A stretch of 7,459 nt of DNA from Flavobacteriales bacterium UBA7430 (GTDB lineage Bacteria > Bacteroidota > Bacteroidia > Flavobacteriales > UBA7430): positions 1 to 7,459 of the forward strand of contig DLQO01000033.1 of assembly GCA_002478765.1 (NCBI GenBank). Direction: 5' to 3'. The notes under the pieces were generated by a model, which saw only the letters and a list, made by a program, of their open reading frames with translations, was not told where the DNA came from and made no database searches. A program made the translations under genes and the position numbers. Numbering within the stretch: position 1 is the first letter of the stretch; the number at the start of each line of letters is the position of its first letter. Of this stretch, positions 1 through 7,208 are shown one piece after another.

Positions 1-789
1 CTGGGTGTAAAATTCATTGAAATTCGAACCTACTTTTTCAAACACATAACCTTTTACTTTTTGTTTTTGCAAACGGTTTTTCTGCAACAGTTGCATTTGT
101 ATGTAAAAAAGTTCTTCAAATTTCAATCGAAACTGTGCTCGGGTCAATTGATGTTGGTTTGCTGGAAAATGAATTTGAATGGTAGCTTCTTTTCTGGAAA
201 TCAGTTTAAGCTCTTCACGGATATAGGTGGGTAGGGTTTCGTGAAACTCTTTGTGCACCTGACTAAACAGGTGTTCCATGGACTGTTTCATTACGCGCTG
301 ACTGATGCCCTTATTGATGAGCTTCTCTGTCGACGGATAAACGGGGTGAAATGCTCCCAAATTACTTTGCTTGTATTCGGCTTCGGGGGTTAGCTCTGGA
401 TGAGCAATGGATGTCTTATTACCGTACCAATTTAGGCGACCAAAGACAATATAGGTGGTGTTTTTTTTTAGCCTCTCTTGAATCCACTTATACCCTCTAA
501 ACCAAACCAATTCTATGGTTGATGTTCCGTCTGAGAAAATAGCTGTCAAGCGTTTTCCTTTGGCTTGTGGAATGATCTTATGAGACAATATGGTGCCTTT
601 TATCTGAACTTCTGAGGTGTTTTGAGGTAGCTTGTTGATTGCATAAAAGGTTGTGCGATCGATGTATCGGTTGGGGAAAAAGTGCAACAAGTCTTGATAA
701 GTCTTGATTCCCAATTCTTCTTTGAGCAAACTTGCTCGATTGGGTCCAATACCTTTTAGATATTCTATGGGAGTTTGAAGTAAATCCAT
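1..789 (-). CDS. recG: ATP-dependent DNA helicase RecG, N-terminal part (gene cut by left window edge)
   Basis: RecG remodels branched DNA (stalled forks, Holliday junctions) in the cytoplasm. I translated 263 codons from the ATG at 789-787 to base 1 with no stop; an in-frame TAA lies two codons upstream, so this is the first possible start. The protein opens MDLLQTPIEYLKGIGPNRAS, the usual Bacteroidota RecG beginning, with a helix-hairpin-helix-like GIGPNRASLLKEELGI, then FPNRYIDRT near residues 55-63. An OB-fold wedge follows (about 60-150), then the family signature HPVYPSTEKL (148-157) and a RAQFRLKFEELF helix (217-228) leading to the motor. The ATPase motifs and roughly 440 C-terminal residues lie outside the window, so activity cannot be judged. 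A run of nine A residues in the coding strand (plus-strand T 461-469, residues 107-110) is unusual but stays in frame. The gene diverges from the patatin gene. Confidence 0.95.
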   Translation of the reverse strand, partial: MDLLQTPIEYLKGIGPNRASLLKEELGIKTYQDLLHFFPNRYIDRTTFYAINKLPQNTSEVQIKGTILSHKIIPQAKGKRLTAIFSDGTSTIELVWFRGYKWIQERLKKNTTYIVFGRLNWYGNKTSIAHPELTPEAEYKQSNLGAFHPVYPSTEKLINKGISQRVMKQSMEHLFSQVHKEFHETLPTYIREELKLISRKEATIQIHFPANQHQLTRAQFRLKFEELFYIQMQLLQKNRLQKQKVKGYVFEKVGSNFNEFYTQ

Positions 790-886
790 ACGATCTTACG
801 AAGTTACTTGTTTTTAAGATTTATAAAGATTCATTTTAATTAAAAACATTGTAAATTTAAGTAACCAAGTTTTAATTTAAAAAAGC
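790..886. promoter_or_regulatory. Divergent intergenic region between recG and the patatin gene
   Basis: This 97-bp AT-rich spacer must carry the starts for both divergent genes unless they are transcribed from further away. TAAATTTA at 852-859 is a perfect palindrome and matches the Bacteroidota -7 element TAnnTTTG at all but the last base on either strand. No TTG -33 element sits 17-23 bp upstream of it in either direction, so I do not assign a specific promoter. Neither gene has a Shine-Dalgarno sequence; the patatin gene has an A-rich leader just before its ATG. Confidence 0.3.
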
Positions 887-1783
887 ATGCCAAAATCTGC
901 ACTAGTAATTTCTGCAGGGGGGAGCAAAGGCGCTTTTGCTGGCGGAGTTGCTCAATACCTCATAGAAGAAACCAAGCAACAGTACGACTTATTTCTCGGC
1001 ACTTCTACGGGAAGTTTGTTGGTATCACACTTAGCGTTGAAGAAAATTGAGGAGATTAAAAAGGCATTTATTTCTGTCACACAAGACGATGTGTTTGATA
1101 ATTACCCATTTTTGATCCGTAAAAAAGGGGTTTTAACGCGAATAAAAATCGATCATTTTAATGTTTTAAAGAATTTCTTGAGAGGAAAGAAAACCTTTGG
1201 CGAGAGTAATAACTTTAGGAATTTAATTTCACGAGAAATTTCGGTTCCTTATTTCGAACAACTTCAAAAAGAGTCTCAGGAAGTAGTCATTTGTGTTTCA
1301 AATTTATCAGCGAATCAAGTGGAGTATAAGTCATTGCAGGAGTTGACTTATGAAGACTTTATCGATTGGATATGGATTTCGTGTAACTATGTCCCATTCA
1401 TGACATTAGTGACAAAAAATGGCTGTGAATATGCAGACGGAGGGCTGGGCTGTATCATTGCAATTGAAGAAGATATTCGACGGGGAGCAACCCAGGTAGA
1501 TGCCATTATACTGAATACCAAATTTCAGCAAACCAATCGGGTACACTCTCGAAATGCTTTTGATGCTTTGGGCAGTATTTTTGGATTTATTTCCGATCGA
1601 ATTGAATACCAAAACCTAAAGATTGGTGCTTTAGTTGCCTATGAAAATAAAGTCAAACTATGCTTGTTTTACACTCCGAGGGTGTTGACAACAAATTTAT
1701 TGATGTTTGAAAAAAATAAAATGTCAGGATGGTGGCAAGAGGTCTGGACGTATGCGCAGCAAACTTTAATGAAAAAGGTATAA
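887..1783 (+). CDS. Patatin-like phospholipase family protein
   Basis: This is a predicted serine acyl-hydrolase (phospholipase A or lysophospholipase type) of 298 residues with a single patatin domain. Visible family elements are the glycine-rich oxyanion segment SAGGSKGAF (9-17), the nucleophile elbow GTSTG (38-42, catalytic Ser40), and the DGG that supplies the catalytic Asp184 of the Ser-Asp dyad. I see no signal peptide, membrane segment or extra domain, so it is probably cytoplasmic or loosely membrane-associated. The first glycine of the common GGGxKG is alanine here (Ala10), which leaves GGSKG intact. The ATG is the first start after an in-frame TAA at 878-880. The gene stands alone: recG diverges from it, the M20 gene converges on it, and its 3' end forms part of a terminator hairpin. 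No CD-NTase or other CBASS gene is nearby, so a defence role has no support. The substrate is unknown. Confidence 0.9.
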   Translation: MPKSALVISAGGSKGAFAGGVAQYLIEETKQQYDLFLGTSTGSLLVSHLALKKIEEIKKAFISVTQDDVFDNYPFLIRKKGVLTRIKIDHFNVLKNFLRGKKTFGESNNFRNLISREISVPYFEQLQKESQEVVICVSNLSANQVEYKSLQELTYEDFIDWIWISCNYVPFMTLVTKNGCEYADGGLGCIIAIEEDIRRGATQVDAIILNTKFQQTNRVHSRNAFDALGSIFGFISDRIEYQNLKIGALVAYENKVKLCLFYTPRVLTTNLLMFEKNKMSGWWQEVWTYAQQTLMKKV

Positions 1784-1812
1784 CTGCTTAGAATAAGTTG
1801 CTATACCTTTTT
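1772..1812. terminator. Bidirectional intrinsic terminator between convergent genes
   Basis: AAAAAGGTATA (1772-1782) pairs perfectly with TATACCTTTTT (1802-1812), giving an 11-bp stem. The loop of about 19 nt contains a smaller CTTA/TAAG hairpin. The plus strand ends in a run of six T and the minus strand in five T, so it can serve both the patatin gene and the M20 gene. The left arm lies in the last codons of the patatin gene and includes two bases of its TAA stop (1781-1783). The stem is AU-rich, so its strength is uncertain. Confidence 0.75.
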
Positions 1813-1821
1813 TGCTTTATG

Positions 1822-3102
1822 CTATTGATTTAAATAGTCAAGGGTTAAATTGACCATTACTTTGACTCCGTGAATCATTCCTTCATCTTGAACCACAAAA
1901 TCAGGGGTATGATGGGAAGGAGCGTCAGCTGGGTTCATTGCTGGATCCATTCCGCCTAAGAAAAAGTATAAACCCGGAACCTTTTGCTGGAAGTATGAAA
2001 AATCTTCAGCGCCTGTAATGGCTTTAATCAGATGAACATTAGAAGCCCCTAACGTTCGTTCTAGCGTTGGCACCATCATTTGTGTCAATACTTCATCGTT
2101 ATAGGTCAAAGCCGCAGTTTTATCAATAGTTATTGTAGCTGTACCGCCATAGGCAGCCGCTATCTGAGGAACCATTGTATACAAGCGTTCATGAATGATG
2201 TTTTGCATGTCTTCATCTAGGGTTCTAATTGTACCGATCATTTCGGCAGATTCTGGAATGATATTGAAGCGAATACCTGCGTGAATTGCTCCTACAGAAA
2301 CAACTGCACCTTCTTTTGTAAGCTCAGAATTCCTACTGATGATGGTTTGAATTCCGTTGATGATTTGCGAAGAAATCATAATGGGATCAACACTTTTCCA
2401 GGGTGTAGATCCATGGGATTGCTTTCCGCCGACTACTATTTTATAAGCATCCGCAGCAGCCATGATCCCTTTGGTTTTGTAGTTAATATGGCCAACTGGA
2501 GTCTCTGAACTGATATGCAAACCAAAAATAGCATCAACATCAGGGTTTTTTAGCACCCCTTCTTGAACCATTAATAAAGCCCCGCCTTTTTCACCTGCGG
2601 GTGGTCCTTCTTCTGCGGGTTGAAAAATAAATTTTACCGTACCTGCAAAATCACGGTTTTCAGCTAATATTTCCGCAACACCCATCAGGATCGCAACATG
2701 TGTATCGTGTCCACATGCATGCATCACGCCCGTTTGTTGGTTATTGAAAATTGAAGTTGCTTGAGATTTGTAGGGTAAAGAATTGCGTTCGGTCACGGGA
2801 AGTCCGTCCATGTCGGCGCGCAATGCAACAACTTTTCCGGGCTTATTACCTTTTAAAACACCTACAACACCAGTGTACGCAATTCCAGTTGAAACCTCAA
2901 TTCCTAGGGCTTCTAGGTGAGCTGCTACTTTTTTAGCCGTATTGAACTCCCGATTTGACAGTTCTGGGTTTTGATGAATTTCATGGCGCCATTGAACAAC
3001 TTTAGATTCAATAGAAGTAAACTTAGAGTCGTTTATTTGAGCCACTGCCGTGCAACCGATTAAAGCAAAAAGGAAGCTAAGCTTCTTCATGTATTTTTTC
3101 AT
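1822..3102 (-). CDS. Exported M20-family (M20D-like) metallo-amidohydrolase
   Basis: This 426-residue protein belongs to the peptidase M20 group that includes hippurate hydrolases, N-acyl-amino-acid amidohydrolases and IAA-amino-acid hydrolases; it should release an amino acid from an N-acyl conjugate using a di-metal centre. Visible elements are ALRADMDGLP (93-102), HACGHDTH (128-135, ligands Cys130 and His132), QPAEEGP with Glu164/Glu165 (161-167), GLH with His196, the dimerisation-domain SHGSTPW (229-235), GAEDFSYF (364-371) and SHHTPDF (396-402, ligand His398). All expected metal ligands are present. The N-terminus (MKKYMKKL, hydrophobic core, GCTAVAQ) is a signal peptide. Cleavage after AVA, leaving Gln22, is the usual flavobacterial pattern, but LIGC (14-17) also resembles a lipobox. 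The ATG at 3102 is taken as start; Met5 (3090) is an alternative that still leaves an export signal. An in-frame TGA lies upstream of both. The gene appears monocistronic and the substrate cannot be read from sequence. Confidence 0.92.
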   Translation of the reverse strand: MKKYMKKLSFLFALIGCTAVAQINDSKFTSIESKVVQWRHEIHQNPELSNREFNTAKKVAAHLEALGIEVSTGIAYTGVVGVLKGNKPGKVVALRADMDGLPVTERNSLPYKSQATSIFNNQQTGVMHACGHDTHVAILMGVAEILAENRDFAGTVKFIFQPAEEGPPAGEKGGALLMVQEGVLKNPDVDAIFGLHISSETPVGHINYKTKGIMAAADAYKIVVGGKQSHGSTPWKSVDPIMISSQIINGIQTIISRNSELTKEGAVVSVGAIHAGIRFNIIPESAEMIGTIRTLDEDMQNIIHERLYTMVPQIAAAYGGTATITIDKTAALTYNDEVLTQMMVPTLERTLGASNVHLIKAITGAEDFSYFQQKVPGLYFFLGGMDPAMNPADAPSHHTPDFVVQDEGMIHGVKVMVNLTLDYLNQ

Positions 3103-3243
3103 GTTTTGTGTATTTATAGTTGAATTACATCATTCAATTTTTTAAAAGTAATGAAATATTGGACAGTTTCTACTTGCAATCATTTAATTCTCTTTCTATC
3201 AACAGATTTTATTTATTTTTTAGTTTATAATTAATCCTAAAAA

Positions 3244-3271
3244 TTGAGGGAATTATGCATCATTAAGTTTT
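3244..3271 (+). promoter_or_regulatory. Candidate Bacteroidota-type promoter for the uvrD-yciO pair
   Basis: TTG at 3244-3246 (within ATTG) is followed after 17 bp by TAAGTTTT at 3264-3271. This fits the flavobacterial -33/-7 pattern TTG, 17-23 bp, TAnnTTTG at all but the final base. It would start transcription near 3277 and give a short leader of about 17 nt before the ATG at 3294. Such matches occur by chance in AT-rich DNA. The rest of the 3103-3293 divergent spacer shows nothing I can assign, including any clear promoter for the M20 gene. Confidence 0.35.
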
Positions 3272-3293
3272 CAATGTATTATTTTAGTATTTC

Positions 3294-5633
3294 ATGAAAC
3301 AAGATTTAACAGCCCACATAAATACGCTCAATGAAGCGCAGAGAGGACCAACGCTGCACAAGGATGGACCGCTAATTGTTATTGCTGGTGCAGGCTCTGG
3401 GAAGACCCGTGTATTGACTTATAGAATCGCCTATTTGATGAGTCAAGGTGTGGATTCGTTTTCAATTTTGGCATTAACATTCACCAACAAAGCGGCTCGA
3501 GAAATGAAAGGGCGTATTGCTGATTTAGTAGGTGATGGTGAAGCAAAGAATTTATGGATGGGTACATTCCATTCTGTTTTTGCTCGAATTCTCAGGAGTG
3601 AAGCCGATAAATTGGGCTATCCTTCTAACTTTACAATATACGACACCCAAGATTCTGACCGTCTTTTATCTGCTATTATCAAAGAAATGGGGCTTGAAAA
3701 AGATATCTATAAAACCAAGCAAGTACGCAGTAGAATTTCTTCCTATAAAAACAGTTTGATTACGGTACGAGCCTATTACAATGATGGCGACTTACAAGAG
3801 TCGGATGCGATGGCAAGAAGGCCCAAAATGGGCGAAATATATAAAGAGTATGTCGATCGTTGTTTTAAGGCGGGCGCAATGGATTTTGATGATCTTCTCT
3901 TAAGAACCAATGAACTTCTCAACCGTTTCCCTGATGTTTTGGCAAAATATCAAGACCGTTTCCGATACATATTAGTTGATGAGTATCAAGATACCAATCA
4001 TTCGCAATACCTTATTGTCCGTGCGCTTTCCGACAAGTTTCAAAACATTTGCGTGGTAGGTGATGACGCCCAAAGTATTTATGCCTTTCGGGGTGCGAAT
4101 ATCAACAACATATTGAATTTTCAAAAAGATTACGACAATGTGGCCATGTATCGCTTGGAGCAAAATTATCGTTCTACACAAAATATTGTGAATGCTGCCA
4201 ATTCGATCATCAATCACAATGAAAACAAATTGGATAAAAATGTTTGGACAGCCAATGATACGGGTAATAAAATCAAAATTCAACGCTGTCCCACTGATGC
4301 CGATGAAGGTCGTTATGTAGCTGGAAGTATTTTTGACTTCAACCTTACTGAACAGCGTAAGTACAATGATTTTGCCATCTTATACAGAACCAATGCCCAG
4401 TCTCGAGCAATGGAAGATGCTTTGAGAAAAAGAAACATACCCTATAAAATCTTTGGTGGCCTATCGTTTTATCAACGAAAGGAGATCAAAGACATCCTGG
4501 CTTATTTGCGGTTAATCATCAACCCCAAGGATGAAGAGAGTTTAAAACGCATCATCAATTATCCAACACGAGGAATAGGGCAGACCACCATTGATAAGTT
4601 GGTTGTTGGCGCTAAACAGCACGGACTTACTTTATTCCAAACTGCAGAAAAAGCTGGAAGTTTAGGGATTGGAATCAATGCGGGTACAGCTACTAAATTG
4701 GAGCAGTTTGTGACACTAATTAAGAGTTTTCAGATTTTTAATGAAACGGCTAATGCCTTTGAAATTGCTGATGAAGTAACTAAAAAAACACATATTGTTT
4801 CGGATTTAAAGAAAGACGGCACCCCAGAAGGAGTAAGTAAAATCGAGAACATCGAAGAGTTGTTGAATGGGGTCAAAGATTTTACAGAAGGTCAAGAGGA
4901 GCTTGCCGATTCTACAGGAGCATTAACGGAATTTCTTGAGGATGTAGCTCTAGCTACAGATTTCGATAGCGAGAATGAAAAAGAAGATACCGATCGGGTT
5001 TCACTAATGACGATTCACTTAGCCAAAGGGTTGGAATATCCCTTTGTCTATGTTGTTGGAATGGAGGAAGATTTGTTCCCATCGCCAATGAATTTAGATT
5101 CTCGAAGCGGTTTAGAAGAAGAGCGTCGCTTGTTTTATGTAGCACTTACACGAGCAGAAGAACGGGCCTTTTTGTCCTATACTCAATCGCGATATCGCTG
5201 GGGAAAATTGAATAGCGCTGAGCCCAGCCGTTTTATTGACGAAATTGACGAACAGTATGTCGATTATCAGATATCAAAATCGGATTATGAATTTAAACCC
5301 TTAATCAACAATAATATTTTTGGCAATGCAGATGCACCTAAAAGACAAATCAAAAAACCAGCAGCCTGGGACGGAAAGCCCAATACAACGCCAAATCCCA
5401 CCCAGCTTAAAAAGCTTAGAAAGATTCAATCAAATGACCAACCGATTGCTGCTGCTTCCCAAGATTTAATTGCCTTGCCTTTAGGCACCAAGGTAGAACA
5501 CCAGCGTTTTGGAAAAGGTGTTGTCACTTTACTTGAAGGATCTGGAAATGATAAAAAGGCTACAATTAAGTTCAATGGAACAGGAGACAAAAAACTCTTA
5601 TTGCGTTTTGCTAAACTTAAAATCATTGATTAA
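3294..5633 (+). CDS. uvrD: UvrD/PcrA-type ATP-dependent DNA helicase (SF1A)
   Basis: This 779-residue 3'-5' DNA helicase/translocase belongs to the UvrD/PcrA/Rep family, which acts in nucleotide-excision and mismatch repair, clearing recombinase filaments, and replication-transcription conflicts. The full motif set is present: Q motif LNEAQR (12-17), Walker A AGAGSGKT (31-38), motif Ia LALTFTNKAA (59-68), motif II DEYQD (229-233), motif III GDDAQSIYAFRGA (256-268), motif IV YRST (292-295), motif V MTIHLAKGLEYPFV (572-585) and motif VI RRLFYVALTRAEE (611-623). A linker of about 70 residues leads to a C-terminal Tudor-like domain (about 727-779, starting LPLGTKVEHQRFGKGVV) of the kind PcrA/UvrD uses to contact RNA polymerase. 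The length is slightly above the usual 720-740. The start is secure: an in-frame TAG lies at 3285-3287. UvrD and PcrA names cannot be separated from sequence. The stop overlaps the next gene's ATG. Confidence 0.96.
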   Translation: MKQDLTAHINTLNEAQRGPTLHKDGPLIVIAGAGSGKTRVLTYRIAYLMSQGVDSFSILALTFTNKAAREMKGRIADLVGDGEAKNLWMGTFHSVFARILRSEADKLGYPSNFTIYDTQDSDRLLSAIIKEMGLEKDIYKTKQVRSRISSYKNSLITVRAYYNDGDLQESDAMARRPKMGEIYKEYVDRCFKAGAMDFDDLLLRTNELLNRFPDVLAKYQDRFRYILVDEYQDTNHSQYLIVRALSDKFQNICVVGDDAQSIYAFRGANINNILNFQKDYDNVAMYRLEQNYRSTQNIVNAANSIINHNENKLDKNVWTANDTGNKIKIQRCPTDADEGRYVAGSIFDFNLTEQRKYNDFAILYRTNAQSRAMEDALRKRNIPYKIFGGLSFYQRKEIKDILAYLRLIINPKDEESLKRIINYPTRGIGQTTIDKLVVGAKQHGLTLFQTAEKAGSLGIGINAGTATKLEQFVTLIKSFQIFNETANAFEIADEVTKKTHIVSDLKKDGTPEGVSKIENIEELLNGVKDFTEGQEELADSTGALTEFLEDVALATDFDSENEKEDTDRVSLMTIHLAKGLEYPFVYVVGMEEDLFPSPMNLDSRSGLEEERRLFYVALTRAEERAFLSYTQSRYRWGKLNSAEPSRFIDEIDEQYVDYQISKSDYEFKPLINNNIFGNADAPKRQIKKPAAWDGKPNTTPNPTQLKKLRKIQSNDQPIAAASQDLIALPLGTKVEHQRFGKGVVTLLEGSGNDKKATIKFNGTGDKKLLLRFAKLKIID

Positions 5634-6253
5634 TGGCTGTTCTTCACTCTTTATATCCCTCAAGCCCCAACGTCAAGATCATTAAGGAAGTAGCTCAAGC
5701 ATTAATTGCTGGTGCACTTGTCATTTATCCCACCGATACCGTTTATGCTTTGGGATGCTTAAGTTCCAATTACAAAGCATTGGGTCGTTTGGCTAAGCTA
5801 AAAGAAGTAAAAGTAGAACAAGCCCCGTTTAGCTTTTTATTTGCTGATATGAGTGAGTTGTCAAATTATGTTCAGCAATTCGATTCGTCAACCTTCCGAA
5901 TACTCAAACGTACATTGCCCGGACCTTTTACCTATATCATGAAAGGGACACGCAAATTGCCCAAGCCTTTTGATAAAAGAAAATCCATTGGGATACGAAT
6001 CTCAGACGATCCAATTTTAAAAGTATTGCTTCCACTTTTGCCTGCACCTTTAATAACAACCTCCCTGCATGATAAAGATCAGATTATTGATTATACAACC
6101 GATCCAGAAGTTATATTCGAAGAATGGTCTTCTGCTGTCGACGTCATGATTGAAACGGGAGCAGGAGGGAACCAACCTTCCACGGTCATTGATTTGACTG
6201 ATGGGGAGCCGGTTGTTGTTCGAATTGGAAAGGGTGATGTAGATTTTTTGTAA
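5633..6253 (+). CDS. yciO: YciO-type protein of the TsaC/Sua5/YrdC/YciO family
   Basis: This 206-residue protein has the YrdC fold, which in TsaC/Sua5 makes threonylcarbamoyl-AMP for the tRNA t6A modification. It shows VIYPTDTVYALGC (30-42), FRILKRTLPGPFTYIMKG (88-105), KSIGIR (117-122), QPSTVIDLT (181-189) and VVVRIGKGD (194-202). It resembles Escherichia coli YciO, recalled as also 206 residues, more than TsaC or Sua5. By manual alignment the TsaC/Sua5 KxR is K57-E-V59, losing the Arg, and the SxN of SANxSG is S144-L-H146 (TTSLHD), losing the Asn; YciO diverges at the same places. The protein may therefore not be the cell's t6A enzyme, although automated annotation would probably call it L-threonylcarbamoyladenylate synthase. 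The ATG shares its A with the helicase TAA (TAATG, 5631-5635) and no Shine-Dalgarno is visible, so translation is probably coupled to the helicase. Sua5 C-terminal domain is absent. Confidence 0.88.
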   Translation: MAVLHSLYPSSPNVKIIKEVAQALIAGALVIYPTDTVYALGCLSSNYKALGRLAKLKEVKVEQAPFSFLFADMSELSNYVQQFDSSTFRILKRTLPGPFTYIMKGTRKLPKPFDKRKSIGIRISDDPILKVLLPLLPAPLITTSLHDKDQIIDYTTDPEVIFEEWSSAVDVMIETGAGGNQPSTVIDLTDGEPVVVRIGKGDVDFL

Positions 6254-6257
6254 AAAA

Positions 6258-6283
6258 AAACGCCCTTTATAAAAAGGACGTTT
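6258..6283 (-). terminator. Intrinsic terminator for the OmpA gene, possibly bidirectional
   Basis: AAACG (6258-6262) and CCTTT (6264-6268) pair with AAAGG (6273-6277) and CGTTT (6279-6283), with one C-A mismatch (6263/6278) and an ATAA loop. On the minus strand the stem runs into nine T (complement of A 6252-6260), a strong terminator for the OmpA gene ending at 6308. On the plus strand only TTTGATTT follows, so termination of the uvrD-yciO transcript here would be weaker. Confidence 0.8.
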
Positions 6284-6307
6284 GATTTAATATAAAGTGG
6301 TAAAGGC

Positions 6308-7162
6308 TTATTGAGCTGCTTCCATTCCTTTGTTGATTAGGTCATAAAACTGATCTAATTTTGGAAGTACCACGATACGTGTTCTTCTGTTTTTAGCTCG
6401 GTTCGATGGAGAATCATTTTCTAATAAAGGAGCATATGAACTTCTTCCAGCTGCAGTCATTCGTTGTGGTGGGACACCAAAGTCTTTTTCAAGTACACGA
6501 ACTACTGAAGTAGCTCTCTTTACACTAAGATCCCAGTTGTCAACTACACAATCGTTACTGATTGGCACATTGTCTGTATGACCTTCAACCATAAACTCAA
6601 GCTCTGGCTTGTCCAAAACAACTTTGGCAACTTTTCCAAGAACCTCTTTAGCTCTTTTAGAAACTGTTGAGCTTCCGCTGTTGAATAATAATTTATCAGA
6701 TATAGAAATGAATACAACACCTTTTTCAACGTTGATTTCAATATCGTCATCTCCAAGATTTCCTAAAACACCCTTAAGGCTGGTCACTAATGCAAGAGTC
6801 ACAGAATCTTTTTTAGTTACAGCATCTCTAAGGCTTGTAATTCTTGTGTCTTTTTCTTTTAAGCTCTCCAACGATTTTTCAAGATTTTCAGCTCCTTTTT
6901 GAGAAAGTGTAGTCAAGTTACCGAGGTTATCGATAAGGTCCGAGTTGTTTTCTTTTAAGAAACGAATTTGCTCTTGCAAAGAAGCAACAGATGCCAATGC
7001 AGCAGCTTTGTCTTCATCACAGGTGTTTAACTTAACAGTTGTACTGTTTAGTATGTCTTTTGTTGAGTCTTGAAGAGCTTGAAGTTCGGTAAACTTCTTT
7101 TGCGACACACAAGATGCCAATAAGATTGTTACTAATGGAATGTAGAAATACGATTTTTTCAT
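6308..7162 (-). CDS. OmpA-family outer-membrane lipoprotein, peptidoglycan-binding
   Basis: This 284-residue lipoprotein is predicted to tether the outer membrane to peptidoglycan. The signal peptide MKKSYFYIPLVTILLASC ends in a lipobox (LASC, lipidated Cys18). The residues after it (VSQKKF) are not acidic, so the Bacteroidota surface-export signal is absent and a periplasm-facing position is expected. Residues about 23-130 are a helical, probably coiled-coil spacer with heptad-like leucines. The OmpA C-terminal domain spans about 143-270: VEGHTDN (192-198, Asp197), DNWDLSVKRA (208-217, Arg216) and NRAKNRRTRI (254-263). Asp197 and Arg216 match the pair that grips diaminopimelate in OmpA/Pal proteins. 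There is no N-terminal beta-barrel. Two further cysteines (48 and 205) could form a disulfide. In-frame TAA codons lie just upstream of the ATG. The GT2 gene ends 46 bp upstream on the same strand, so co-transcription is possible. Confidence 0.93.
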   Translation of the reverse strand: MKKSYFYIPLVTILLASCVSQKKFTELQALQDSTKDILNSTTVKLNTCDEDKAAALASVASLQEQIRFLKENNSDLIDNLGNLTTLSQKGAENLEKSLESLKEKDTRITSLRDAVTKKDSVTLALVTSLKGVLGNLGDDDIEINVEKGVVFISISDKLLFNSGSSTVSKRAKEVLGKVAKVVLDKPELEFMVEGHTDNVPISNDCVVDNWDLSVKRATSVVRVLEKDFGVPPQRMTAAGRSSYAPLLENDSPSNRAKNRRTRIVVLPKLDQFYDLINKGMEAAQ

Positions 7163-7208
7163 GGGTAAATATTATAATTAAATTTTGATGGCTTAAAGTT
7201 ACTATTAT

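Noticed and set aside
887..1783. Patatin protein as a CBASS-type phospholipase effector
   Set aside because: There is no nucleotidyltransferase, ubiquitin-like transfer gene or other defence gene nearby; the neighbours are housekeeping and envelope genes.
3151..3234. A 27-codon plus-strand reading frame encoding a hydrophobic peptide (MKYWTVSTCNHLILFLSTDF start) in the spacer before uvrD
   Set aside because: It is very short, in AT-rich spacer with no supporting leader or recognised family, and expected by chance.
3972..4283. A 103-codon minus-strand frame opposite the helicase gene
   Set aside because: It is antisense to conserved helicase motifs II-IV and shows no recognisable protein features.
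6609..6902. A 97-codon plus-strand frame opposite the OmpA gene
   Set aside because: It is fully antisense to a well-supported gene, low in complexity and Ser/Thr/Leu rich as a shadow of the coiled-coil coding sequence, with no family resemblance.
7167..7208. TATAAT-like sequence upstream of the OmpA gene, considered as its promoter
   Set aside because: It sits too close to the ATG and has no TTG -33 partner; Bacteroidota promoters use TAnnTTTG, and no good match is present in the 46-bp gap.
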